A stretch of DNA of 64,000 nucleotides from Heliopora coerulea (lineage: Eukaryota; Cnidaria; Anthozoa; Scleralcyonacea; Helioporidae). A program made the translations under genes and the position numbers. The stretch is from the NCBI GenBank assembly GCA_030142905.1, contig JASJOG010000210.1, forward strand, positions 310,001 through 374,000. Direction: 5' to 3'. The notes beneath the pieces were generated by a model. The model searched no databases and was not told the DNA's origin. It was given only the letters and a program-made list of their open reading frames with translations. Below are positions 1-11,800 of this stretch, piece after piece (within the stretch, counting starts at the first letter, position 1; each line of letters begins with the position of its first letter).

Positions 1-239
1 TCTGACATTGTAACGTAAATAAGGGTATTATTGAGTTTCGTTTCGTCGAGATGTTCGCGTGTGTTATGTGAAATGTTGGTTGGTTGTGATCAAATATATT
101 GTCCTTTGAGTTTGTTGTGTCAAGGATGATGTTATCTGATGTGGTTAGTGCGAGATTGCTTAAAATCCATAGGCAAGACATTTGCCCTTTGGACCTAGCT
201 ATTGCGCACGTGCTCTTATTTTACTCAGGTTAATGCCAG

Positions 240-976
240 ACGATTTTACCAGTCAAAGGGAGAGCCCCCCGGGAAAGGGTTAAATTATTGACATTCGGAA
301 GATTTTTGACGGCTGATATTAAACTGTTCCAGAAGAGAGCACCACTGTAGGATAAACTAAGTTTAAGATACTTAGTATGAAGCTGTGGAACTTTAAAATT
401 TATATCAGATGAGCGTAATTTATAATCACGTGCTTCATTTACTGCAACAAACGGCTCTTGTAAATATCTAGGAGCAATGTATCTCATTGTCGTGCACATC
501 ACAGTGGCTTTTTACCGATTTCTTGTCGTTTCAAGGTCACACCAACGAAAAAAAGATAAAATCACAGTTTATCTTAAAACATAACCAGACCTGGTCATAG
601 TTCGAGCAGCTTTATTTTGCAGTATCTGAAGCTTAATCTTTAAAAACTAGTTCACAATGGGTGCATATAGTGTACTACAATCAAAATGAGGCAACACCAG
701 TGCTTGATACAGGGATATCATTTGACAGGTTGTCAGTACAGGTCGTAACTCTCGGAGCATGCGAAGACCTCTCACTACATTGCTTACATTCATTTCATTG
801 ATGTTATCTTTCGAATTGAGTTTTTCATAGATAACAACTCGTTTTAGTTTTGCTTTAGTGGCACGTTTTATGACTTGATGTTTTATATTTTTCTTAGGAT
901 TACGAAACAATTGCTTTAATCTATAGTTAGAAGCTAAGATGATAAACGCAGTTTTAGTTTCATTGGCCGATAACGT
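240..976 (-). pseudogene. LINE reverse transcriptase C-terminal part (LINE-A, distal piece)
   Basis: On the minus strand the reading gives the region after the RT active site (DTLSANETKTAF...), then the 'LYQALVLPHFD' motif, then the C-terminal 'SYSGALFWNSL' motif typical of jockey/CR1-type LINEs. Frameshifts and stops break it. Its upstream half lies at 4390-4560, beyond the inserted hAT-like element. Confidence 0.75.
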
Positions 977-1770
977 ATCAGCAGGGGCGGATCCTGCTAA
1001 AAATCTGAGTGGAGCAATTTGACGTCACGGCAAGGTCCGCGAGTTTTCCGGGAGGTTAGGTTGGTCGTATTTGCGTTACTACCCCCACCCCGACGCCATC
1101 CCCCCAAAAGTTCGAAAGTCTAATAATTCTCAAAACAATATTTCTTGTATTTCTGACTACACTTTCGGAAGAAAAAAATGTTTGTGTAAAAGTGAAAGTT
1201 GGTATCTCTGCCTCTTTCATTCAATTATAACTACATATAGATGGCAAGCAAGACTGCGTACAAACACTGTACCTCTTTTTAATCTTTTATTTTACAAGAT
1301 TCAGCTACAAATATCTACCGTATTTGCAAAGTTTATGACAATGACACGTCAAACGTAATAAAAACGTGTTTAGTAAATGCTGCTAAGGTATTGCTAAGCA
1401 TAGTATTTATGGTACTGTAACATATACTTTACAGTAATGCAATCCTGTACATGGATGAATTAAAATACCGATATTATAGTGAAGATCCACTTGGCTGAAC
1501 ATTACTTAATAGTTTTCCCTACAGCATAACCACTACCTGCAGAATAATACCCACTATACCTGCACCAAAATGATTGAAATTCCCTATTCCATCTAAGTTA
1601 GATTGCATTAAAAAATCTTAGGGGGATGACTACAAATTTACTTTTACTACTTAGAATAAAAAAAATTAAGTTTCCAACCATCCCGTAAGATGGTACTCCT
1701 ACAATTGTAGTCGAGCAGCAGAAGAGACTGATCACTGATCATCAGTAATGTGGCAATAATGAGTATAATC

Positions 1771-2073
1771 AGTTCACAGACATCTTGGTTTAGTGGTGGA
1801 ATGGCTACTAAGAACAATAGTCAGTTCAAAATCCTCTTGGTTCAGCAGCAGAATGACACTACATTTAGGAAGAGTAATGAGTTCAAAATAATCTTGGTTC
1901 AGCAGTGGAATAGCAGTTACGAAGAATAAACAGTTCAAAATCATCTTGGTTCACCTGCAGAATGGCAGTTAGGAAGAAAAATCAGCTCACAATAATCTTG
2001 GTTCACCAACAGAATGGCAGTTAGGAAAAGTAATTAATTCAAACTCATCTTAATTGGTTCAGCAGTGGAAGAA
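1771..2073. repeat. Tandem repeat, about 53 bp x 6, inside the hAT-like element
   Basis: The core 'agttcaaaatcatcttggtt' followed by a cagcagtggaat-type segment recurs at roughly 51-57 bp spacing (cttggtt near 1784, 1836, 1893, 1945, 1996, 2050). Copies are diverged. Confidence 0.75.
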
Positions 2074-2580
2074 AAGTTGATGTGAATAATCAATAAGTGC
2101 AGCATCAGACAGGCACATTGCAAAAGCATTTTCTCTGCTTTTAAGTGCACCTTTATTGTGCTGTTGTTCAATCAGAGGATGTGTAGGATAGTAAGCATTA
2201 GTATGCCATTCAAGTAAGGAAACGGAGTTGGGTAGCCATATCCTTACTGCCTACAATTGCCAACAAACATGCATTATACGGACAATTGCCATCTCCCGTA
2301 GTCCTAGAGTTTTTAGATGTCTATAAGCACAGTGTAGTTAAACATTTAGTGATAGTATTGGATATTTTCCCTTCAATGGGCCAGTATTATTAATGCAAAA
2401 ATACTGTATATTAATAAATATATTGTAGTTTTAGTAATATTACCAGATAAAAATTATTTAATGGAAGTCCAACAAATTATTTTCTATTCTGCAATATTAT
2501 CTATAAATGTTTAATTATACCCTTAGATATGTAATTCATGTAAACCAAAAGGTAGTGCACTTAGGCCAGGTTTACCTATA

Positions 2581-2956
2581 TTCCTTTCTGGGTTTGTCTT
2601 GGCAGTAAAATCCAATCAAAAAATCTCTTAATGAGATTAATCTTTGAACCCAGTTAAATGAAGAATTCTGTTTCAAACCATGATTGTTTAAGTTTGATTA
2701 TTTCAATTGTTTATGTTCGGTTATTGACTATATAACACTTTTCTTTGTGCGAGATTGCCCAACATGTGTATTACTTTCTGGGTTTGTCTTGACAGTAACA
2801 TTCAATCAAAAAACCTCTTAATGATGTTAATCTTTGAACCCAGTTAAATGAAGAATTCTGTTTCAAACCATGATTGTTTAAGTTTGATTATTTCAATTAT
2901 TTGTTTTCGGTTATTGGCTGTATAACACCTTTCTTTGTGCTCGATTGCTCAACATG
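2581..2956. repeat. Two-copy tandem duplication, 190-bp unit
   Basis: The segment starting 'tttctgggtttgtctt' near 2586 recurs near 2776 with few differences, ending in 'gcccaacatgt' and 'gctcaacatgt'. Confidence 0.85.
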
Positions 2957-4389
2957 TAGGGAACAAGTATGTGTTGAGTCAAACCATGATTATGTACAGT
3001 AGGCCACGAATTTTTCAGCTGATTTTTTGGTTGTCACTGAGTTAAAGCTCAAGTTTACCTGAGATTTAAAGCTCTCAAAATCGTGTTTATGTAAGCAAAA
3101 GAAGTAGCATATTGCAGTAGCAAAAGGGAAGATTTGACTGTTTCATGCAAACGAGCTTTTAGTCACTCATTGTATGCAGTTACTACTGACAATACTTCTC
3201 AAAGAAGACTAAGATTTTACAAACTACCAGAGCTGACAGTGAGAAATTACAACCGCCGATTCATCTGAAGTAATATAATTATTTGTAGAAGTAATATAAT
3301 TATTATTTTACATGAATAGCAATATGACACGCTGCAGTAGTTCTGGTTTGTGATCACTAGATGAATAGTTTACGAATAGATGAATTTACAAATCACTATA
3401 TTCAAACATACTAAGCGTAAGTTTTACAATAACGTCTAGTTTTTAATCCAGACTAACCACTCATGCACTTATTCATGCCTGCCAATGAGCATATTTTGGT
3501 CGTCCAAACAAGCTATACCGATACTATTTTACTATTCATGAGTGAACCAGTAATCTACATAATTTCATCAATATATTTATCCATATTATACATTTGTTAT
3601 CAACACTCGCCTAATTGGAACATGACCCAAAGAGCGTGATTCCTGAATTTTGCGGAACTGCACGTTTGCGGACATGTGGTAGAAAATCGCACGAGAACCT
3701 GGCTGCCACTTATACCTACCAGCTGCTGTAACACACTGCTGGATTCCATTTGTCGACCGAACAGAAATAGGATTCTGATACAGCAAAACTAATTGTCAGA
3801 GAATAGATGCCGTGAACAATGTTCGAACGATGAAAATGCACGATCTTCGACAGACTGATTTTAAGATCACTCGTTGTCAGTTGACACTGGTGGTTTGCCA
3901 AGATATCGCAATGGGGTTTAATCTGAGGGGAGCAGACTGGAGCAGATCCTAGTCGTTTGATTGGTTTGCTCCCCTTCACTGCTGCATACTTTACTAAAAA
4001 TAGCATCTGCACCAGTTTATTTTTATCTGACTGTTGCAGGCTAGGTTATTAAGTTCTCTAACTTTCGACCTTAGCATTGGGGCCGATCATACCCTGACGA
4101 ATGTTAAACAACATCCAGTGTTTTGCGGTTAGAAGCATACTTCAAGTAATCTAATTATTTTCCATTGGGAAAGAACTAGGTCAGCAACCTCGTACATGGT
4201 TTTTCTCCGTTGCGAGCAGATACACGTACCTCACATACAAGATCGATCGAACTGTTGGATTAGGATTGGAATGCAGATAAATTATAACCATCGTTGATTA
4301 TTGATGGCATAAATTAGAAATTTTTAGTGTAGAAAATTTGACTGTGGCAATTGCGACAGTTGCATCCCTCTAGATCCGCCCCTGATCAG

Positions 4390-4560
4390 AACTGGGCCAT
4401 ATATGTAAATTCTCAATACTAGGAGCTGCGTGTTTTAAACAGTTATGAAGGTTGTTAACATAAACCAGGGATAAAATAGGGTCTGGTGTAGATCCCTGTG
4501 GGACACCTAATGACATAGGCCTTGGGAAAGATTAAATACTTTTTTAATCGAGGGATAAAA
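4390..4560 (-). pseudogene. LINE reverse transcriptase palm (LINE-A, proximal piece)
   Basis: Minus-strand reading gives MSLGVPQGSTPDPILSLVYV, the RT motif usually read as GVPQGS-x-LGP-LLF-x-Y-I-N-D. It continues to the insertion point, where removing the 982-4384 element and one TSD copy rejoins the frame with the distal piece. Confidence 0.75.
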
Positions 4561-4905
4561 GATGTGGCTACAGGACTGCAGTGAAAGCGAAGTTAACCCA
4601 GTTTTGAAAATTTGATGTCGAATGTTCCAAAAACTACTAGTGATACAGGTCAGACACGAGGAGGAAATAAATTCTTTGTGCGTCAAGGTACTATAATTAC
4701 TTTTAATATAGTCCTACGACATTTCAAATACTTAGTGACCCGTAAGTGAAGACCATACGCGAAAGTATTTTGAAAAGGTTTTCGTGCGAAGAAGTGAAAT
4801 CTGTGCCGAATGTATTTGATGTTTTCCCGTCTGACCTGTATTACTGCTCACAATGTAGTAGATGTTTTCTCGTCTGATCTGTATTACTGTTTTAATTTTT
4901 ATAAG

Positions 4906-5131
4906 GTCATTGTCTCAAAAAATACATTTCCATTGATTATGAAACACCCGTACTCCATTGCTGTGGACGATCAAAGCGTGTACTGGGACGACTGGCAAAC
5001 AGGAGCGTTGTACAAGATAAAAAAGACCTTTCATAAAGCAGATCTACAAGTTTTGGTCCATCCTGAATCGACGGGTACGGGTAAAAAGAGAAGATTTGAA
5101 GTAAAAGTCTACTACAAAAAGACCCAAACAG
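4906..5131 (+). CDS. SORL1: SorLA-like exon: last YWTD propeller blade
   Basis: The acceptor is ...ttttataag before 4906 and the donor is gtacgc at 5132. The exon starts in phase 0 and ends in phase 1. The peptide has a [18 protein letters not shown] stretch, which fits the 'HPF-x-hydrophobic-YWTDW' signature of LDLR class B repeats. A basic linker ([15 protein letters not shown]) follows, as found between a propeller and its EGF module. An in-frame reading upstream of 4906 gives no further domain, so the preceding exon lies before the window or in sequence I could not recognise. Confidence 0.8.
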
Positions 5132-5573
5132 GTACGCCTAACGTTTTGAAGTATTACGACGTGGATGCAGCCTCAAATTAATCAAAAAATGTCAAAACCT
5201 CGGCAAATGCTTTCCCCTACAGATCTTGAACTCAGTTTATAAGTAATCATATAATTGTGCGTTGCCTTTGTATGAAAGCCAATCCACGCACTCCTTGTTT
5301 TTTTCTTGTTAAATTTATGTCGAGTACCTGCAGCCGTTTCTGTCGTCTTCGACGTCGCCGCCGCCGAAGAAAGAGAAGCACCGCTGCTTATCGAGCATTC
5401 GTAGTGAAGATCTTTGTTCAGGAGAACTTTATTTGAGATTTCATGTGTAGTCAGAAAAAGCGGAAAGTATTAAATTACTGGTCACTCCTGTCTGGTATGG
5501 ACATAAAATTCGCTCGCGTTACTCACCCCAATTAGCGCGTATTTTGCGCTAGAATTTATTGACACGTAAATAA

Positions 5574-5619
<46 letters not shown>

Positions 5620-8486
5620 ACTGTATACGCGAGGCTATCGTCCAGTGTAGATGCGCCTTTAGACGCCATCTGCTGTAACTGATACGGTTGTAACGATCAA
5701 TTGTGTGAAACTAACTGGATTTCAATAAATCAACTTGTTCACTTAGTCTAGGTACTAGCATATATATTATTTACCAATTAATAATATACATGAAGAAAAT
5801 GATACAGTGGCAAAAAAAAGGTAATTCAGTTCAAATTATTGTATTACCTTTTTTCGGCACTGTGTTACCTTGAAATTGCACTGCTCTTAGCCAATCAGAT
5901 TTGAGAATTTTTTTCACGTATATTATTGATGAAGAAATAGCATTGAGGTTTAGCACTGAGTAATTTTACCAAATATTTTACTCGACCTTTGTTGTATACC
6001 TTCTCGCGATTTTGGCGTTTAAGCATGGCCAGTGCTTTTTCTTCGGAGTTTTTTCCAGACTGAAACATCGTATGCGTACTTTTTCATACGCTACCTAATG
6101 GCTACCTAAAATATAACTGGCTACCTAAATATATATGGCTACCTAAAATATAACATAAGATCAACGAAGGCGAAAATTATACAGTTCAAAAGGTTTTTTT
6201 GAAGACGCGTGTATCATGTCTACATATTGTTTTACTAAACGAAATACCTTTGCCTTACACCACACTAAGAATATCTCGGTTTATCCTTATGCATGTGACC
6301 AATTCGTACAATACGTCAGCAACTCAAGTGACCTCTTCTTAGCAAATCTAGTGTATTACCCTTAAAGTTTGTGGGACAATATGAAATTGTAATACCCTCC
6401 TTTTAGATGTCATCATACCCTGTTGATAATCACGAATCATTTTAGGTATTTTGGAACTCCTACTCGTGATCATATACAATGAACTTTTATATTAACTAGC
6501 AGCCATCGTTCTGTATAAACTTACTCAAAATACATAATACCTTTGAAAGGTATTAGTATTCTAATTCTTTGAACATACTATGCAGCCTGCGATCAACACA
6601 GGCAGTCCAAATCATTACTTAAGATTGTCGTCGCAACTACGGTGCGGTTTCATTTAGTTAGTATTTAAGTCATTTGTCTGTTGCAGAAACTAGTAAATGC
6701 CGTGGCGTGTCCTGTTCCCAGTTATGCCTGCCTAAACCTAGCAACCACAATTGCTCTTGCGGAGATGACATGGAAGTCATACCATCCACCAATGGCCAGT
6801 GTAGATGCACAGGAGGTCTCAAGATGTTATCGAACGGTACTTGCATCAGGAAAGGTAAGCAATTCCTTTTACGTTCGCTTAGTAGGCTGAAGACAGCTTT
6901 GGCATAAGGTTCCATTCCCTTGCCCTCCCTTGTCCTTTCTTTCCCTTCAACTTCATTCTGTCTCTCTCGCCCTGCCTTTCCCACATTTCTTTTGCTTTTT
7001 TCTTGCTTTGCCTGACCTGTTCTTTACTTTGTCCTTCCTCATCCCCTTTCCATCACCTTGTTCTCCCCCTTTCTCTCCTTTTCCCCCATTGTCTGCCATT
7101 TCCCTTGTCATTCCCCTTCCTATCTCCTTCCCCTCCTCTCCCCTCTTCCCTTCCCAGCTGTTCTTCTTCCCCTTTTCTTCCCTCACACCCCTTCACCTCC
7201 ACTTCCTTTCCAATCTCCTTTGCTTTCATTCCCATAACTTCTCTTTTCTTTCCTAACGTTCACTTCCTTTCTATTTCCTGCCCTTCTCTTTTCTCCCTTT
7301 TCTTTCCCTTTCGCTTCTTTTCTTGTCTTCTCTTTTCTTACTAACCCTACTCTTCCCTCGTTCCCTGCCAAACCATTCCATATCCTTCTTTTCCCATTCC
7401 TTCCATTCTCAGATGGGAAACTTTCTTTCTCACATTTTTTCATACTCTTGGCCGCCCCCCCCTTATTTCTTTCAATTCCAGATCTTACCAAATTGTCTCC
7501 TATGCTACGTGACCTCCTAAATGACACCTAGGATTTCTCAACAAAGATGTCCTTAATATCATCCGAAGCTTGTAAAATAGGCCAAAGAGACTAAATAATT
7601 TTCCCTACCCCCGACAACGCTGGATGAAATCCTAAAACTAGTGGAATTCTAGTAAACACCTTCCCTTTACTACCACCTAGATTCAAAAAGCTTATTCTAT
7701 TCTTTTCTTTGGCCTTCTTAAACTGAAAGTTGATATAACCTTTACGGTATACCTTTTTTAACATGCTTCGGATGACATGACGTAAAATCTAAATATTGAT
7801 AAGTATCCGTAGGTTTAAAATACACATCGGTAATAATCTTATTTCTTTCCAATTCTACCATAACATCCAAATAAGAGATCTCTTCCATCGACCATTCCCA
7901 CGTATACTTACTAGTTTGATGTTAAGAACTTATATAGTCAACTCCAATAGCTTTTCTTTACCATATGTCCAAATAAAGGAAACATCATCCAAAAATCGCC
8001 ACCACACCCACAGTTTTAATTTACATTCCACTAACATCTTCCTTTCCTATCTACAGTCAAATATATTGGCAAAAGCATGTGCAAACTTATATTTTAACGT
8101 AGCACAACATGTGAACACATAATCGTCGGGAATTCATTTACGTTCAAAGCCACCAACCAGCCCTTCAAAGTAAAACATGACATGGAATGTAACAGCAAAT
8201 TTCTGTTATATGTTCTGAAAAAAACTGTGAGAATGGCCCTACACCGACAACATATACTCGACGAAAAATACCGCGTACTTCCGGTCAGTGCACACATTGC
8301 ACAATGTGCAGCAAACAAAACAATAAAATTTACTGTTTTCCCTTTTTATAACGTGAGTGGAGAATGCGACGATGCACGCAAATCAAAAGAACAATATTTT
8401 ATAAGGAAATTTAAACCCTCTCTTAACTCAAACTAATTGCTTAATTACAGACACTTAAGAAACTAGTAAGAATGACTCTTTCTCTT

Positions 8487-8547
<61 letters not shown>

Positions 8548-8802
8548 ATCTCTATCTCTATCTCTCTCTCTATATATATATATATTCCTCTGTATATACA
8601 GTATATATATATAAACACAGGAATATGGTTATTCCAAATCAACGTAGTAGAGTGCTCAACACCAGGGCTGATAGAGCATAATACAAATGTTAACTAAAAA
8701 TGTCCTTTACGTCGCTTAGTAGCGTGAAACTAAGTAGCGACGTAAAGGCCATTTTTAGTTAACATTTGTATACATATACATACACATATACATACATACA
8801 TA

Positions 8803-8840
<38 letters not shown>

Positions 8841-11800
8841 TCCACCTGTACATGTATATTGAAACTTTCATTGCTCTCGGCCTTAATCATGATTTTTGTT
8901 TTAAATTTAGGCAACAAAACATGTTCCCCGTCCGAGTTTGCTTGTGATAACGGTGACTGTATCCTGGGTTGGTGGAAATGCGATCACGATAATGATTGTG
9001 GTGATTACTCAGATGAGAAAAATTGCCGTAAGTTCAATGTCTATATCATGGTCTTGCAAATGATATTTTCTTGACCATGAAATACGTAAGATGTCTGTCA
9101 TTAAAGAGAAAAGGATTGTTTCTTGCTTCACCTTACACCGTAGCGGTTTCGGCCACAGGTTTGAAGACTTGAATTCCGTCGCAAGATCGAGTTTTCCTCG
9201 ATTTTTCCGCTGAATTATCCCTTCACTTATGAATTCCTTGCTGTGCTCCTTGCCAACAAAAACGAGTTTGGCTCTTACTTCTTAACTAAAATTCCATGTG
9301 ATTTCACATGTGTGAAAAACGTATGTAAACGACTAGTCTCGTAACCCCGAAGACCCCATCTACAGGATACGATTATCCTCTACGACTGATCTTTCTGGTG
9401 TATGCGATTAAATCAGAGGCATGTTCAGGACGTATTGTTACCAATGACCTGTATAGAACTGAACTACTGGAGGATCCCAAAGAAGTGTTCCCAAAAAGAT
9501 AGCGTCATTTATGAGTCCTTGTGTTTATGGTATCGACCACTGGTCAGTATTGCTGGCTCAGGCCGCTATCGACGACCAATGAAATGTATTATATTCTCCG
9601 GAATTGGCCGTTTTACCGGACGAAGCGATGTTTGGATAACCCTTTGAAAAAAAGAAAAAAAAAGTTTTTGAAATTTCAGATAGTTGGGGAAATGTACTTT
9701 AGGTAACCGCTTAATTCGTTGTAAAATTACTTCAACTGCTTAGTGGAGAACGAAGACAGTGCTCAAGACTCGAAAGAGTCCTTCTGGTAACAAAAAACAA
9801 AGTTGTTTGTTCATTGTTTGGCGTTAATGCTGTATAGTTATTTTTGCTGCCGAATTGAAAACGGCGAAAGTTATTTAAAAAAACACCGAGCTGTGATACC
9901 TGTTCACTTCTTGGTTCTCTAACCTGGAATATTTAGCTTAAATCCACTTTTCTTTTTGCTGCGTTTTTGTAGTTATTTCAATTTATTTTGGAGAAAATTA
10001 AACACTCATAAACAACGAAACAGAATTCATTTGTAACTACCGAAGTTATTTCGAGTTATGAACTAAAAACTCATTTACATTCTGCTGACTCTTGAGCAAA
10101 TACTGCTTAAACTTCTGTATCCATTTTACGATAACCAATCGTGTAAAGAATAAAAATCAATGTTTAAGTGCCAAGATGTTGACATAATATTTACACCTTT
10201 TGCTGTTCATTACCAGAAAATATACTATCATTAGAAATACGTGTACGCAACAAACCCTCTTCACCCTTCGAGTAAGGTGGGGATGGTTTTTCAAAATTGT
10301 CAGAATAGATCAAGGTTTTCCTCACGTTCTTATTCCATATTGTAATGCTACTTTACTTTCATTATGTTACCTAGTTTACACTATCGACATATCTATAAAA
10401 ACTGAGTGCCTTTGTTGTCTCGTGATCCCGTTATCTCGTTACTTTGCTTAGTGTAAGCCAGGCTTAACAGATTTATTCTCACAATTAAAACCATGAATGC
10501 TTGGACCAGACCCTATATCAGGTGCTTGCTTGCAGTATTTTGTGTGGTTTTCCACGTACACCTCTCAATTCGTCTTAAAGTAAGATTTTTCTTTACATGA
10601 CTGTCTGTCTTAAAAACAGACCGTTCTCACAGCAGGTTACAGGCCGGACGGCAACACTACAGACTGCTCATGACTGAAAACTTTTTTGACGTTTTGTCAT
10701 TAAACAATTGAAGAATTCTACATTACCTCAGAATTGGTTACAAAAGTCTAGGAGGTACTATTATAAAAATTTATACTATTCATCCAGAGATATAAGACTT
10801 TTATGACGAAGATGAAACGAATTACAAAGTCGACAAAGAAAACATGAACGAGTTCTGCAATTTTGCTGGAGACCATAAACCGGAAAATACAAAACAAAAA
10901 ACAAAATACGACAACCAAACCCGGTAACACTTTTCTGGAAAGAAGAATGAGTAGGGAAAAGTAAAACACGTAGCTTTTCTGCGGTTAAACCGCCTTCTTA
11001 TGTTTATTTTCGAAGAAGTAAAAAAGAAAAATGGCGAAGCATATAAACCCGCAACTCTAACGGCTTTTCAACCAAGTATTGACAGGCATCTCAAAAGGGT
11101 TTAACGGCAAAAAGACATTTGTTATTTATTTTCAATTGCTGTACATTTTAATGTCTTCTTGTAAAGTATTTTTGAGGAGTAAAGATTACCACATGATTTC
11201 TATCGAGCAGAACATTATCAACTTAGCATGGGACTGAATGATAATTATTACCAATTCTATTAACTTCATGAACTTATTAGGAAACTTGTATTTCCAAACA
11301 TTAACAATGTTTAGAAAAAAGATGAATGGCACCTTAGTTCTCTGAAGATTTAAAATCTTTGCTAGGTATAGAAATTCTGCACCTTCATATATGACAGTGT
11401 CAAGCGGGAGTACTACCCAATAAGAACAATGAGATGATAGAGGAACGTTTGTCAAGCTCTATCCTCAGAAAAACGATTTCTGAGCCCCAGACGGGGACCG
11501 AACCCGCAACCTTCGGATGACCGGTGAGACGCTCGAACCATTGAGCTACCAAGACACAGATGGAGAGGCAAGATGCCATCGTTATTCGGAGGATAGGGCT
11601 TGACGATCGTTCATCTATCATTTCAAGATATTTCCAAGCTCTCTTACATCTAACATAGAAATTTCATCCATATCATTATCAATATATAGTGGCTACCGCT
11701 TAGATCGCACATGTATTTCGAACTTGCACCTTGGCTTTCCACCTGAGTCGTGTTAGCTCAATGGTTAGAGCGTCTCACCGGTCATCAGAACGTTGCGGGT

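Larger units (their letters stand above)
982..4384. mobile_element. hAT-like DNA transposon, about 3.4 kb, no intact transposase
   Basis: Perfect 12-bp terminal inverted repeats CAGGGGCGGATC (982-993) and GATCCGCCCCTG (4373-4384) are flanked by the 5-bp duplication ATCAG (977-981 and 4385-4389). CAGGGGCGG termini are typical of hAT elements, and a 5-bp TSD fits the hAT5-type subgroup. I recognise no transposase domain in the interior, which has two internal tandem repeats (1771-2073 and 2581-2956). It is probably non-autonomous. Confidence 0.75.
5132..6686 (+). other. Intron after the propeller exon
   Basis: No gene is seen. It contains a (CTGT)n microsatellite, a foldback MITE (5780-5926) and three short copies of a 'ggctacctaaa' motif near 6095-6150. 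Confidence 0.6.

Noticed and set aside
4810..4905. Coding sequence extending the propeller exon upstream
   Set aside because: The reading is open, but it contains a near-duplicate of its own nucleotide sequence (gatgttttc.cgtctga.ctgtattactg twice) and a good acceptor lies at 4904-4905, so it is taken as intron.
6930..7527. Long readings on both strands across the pyrimidine tract
   Set aside because: Pure Ser/Leu/Pro/Phe or Lys/Glu/Gly composition from low-complexity DNA. Only the extreme minus-strand N-terminal part (near 7460-7527) is real PLE homology.
11455..11560. Possible functional tRNA gene
   Set aside because: A and B boxes are present, but the body recurs at several places with shared non-tRNA flanks and TSDs, so it is a SINE.
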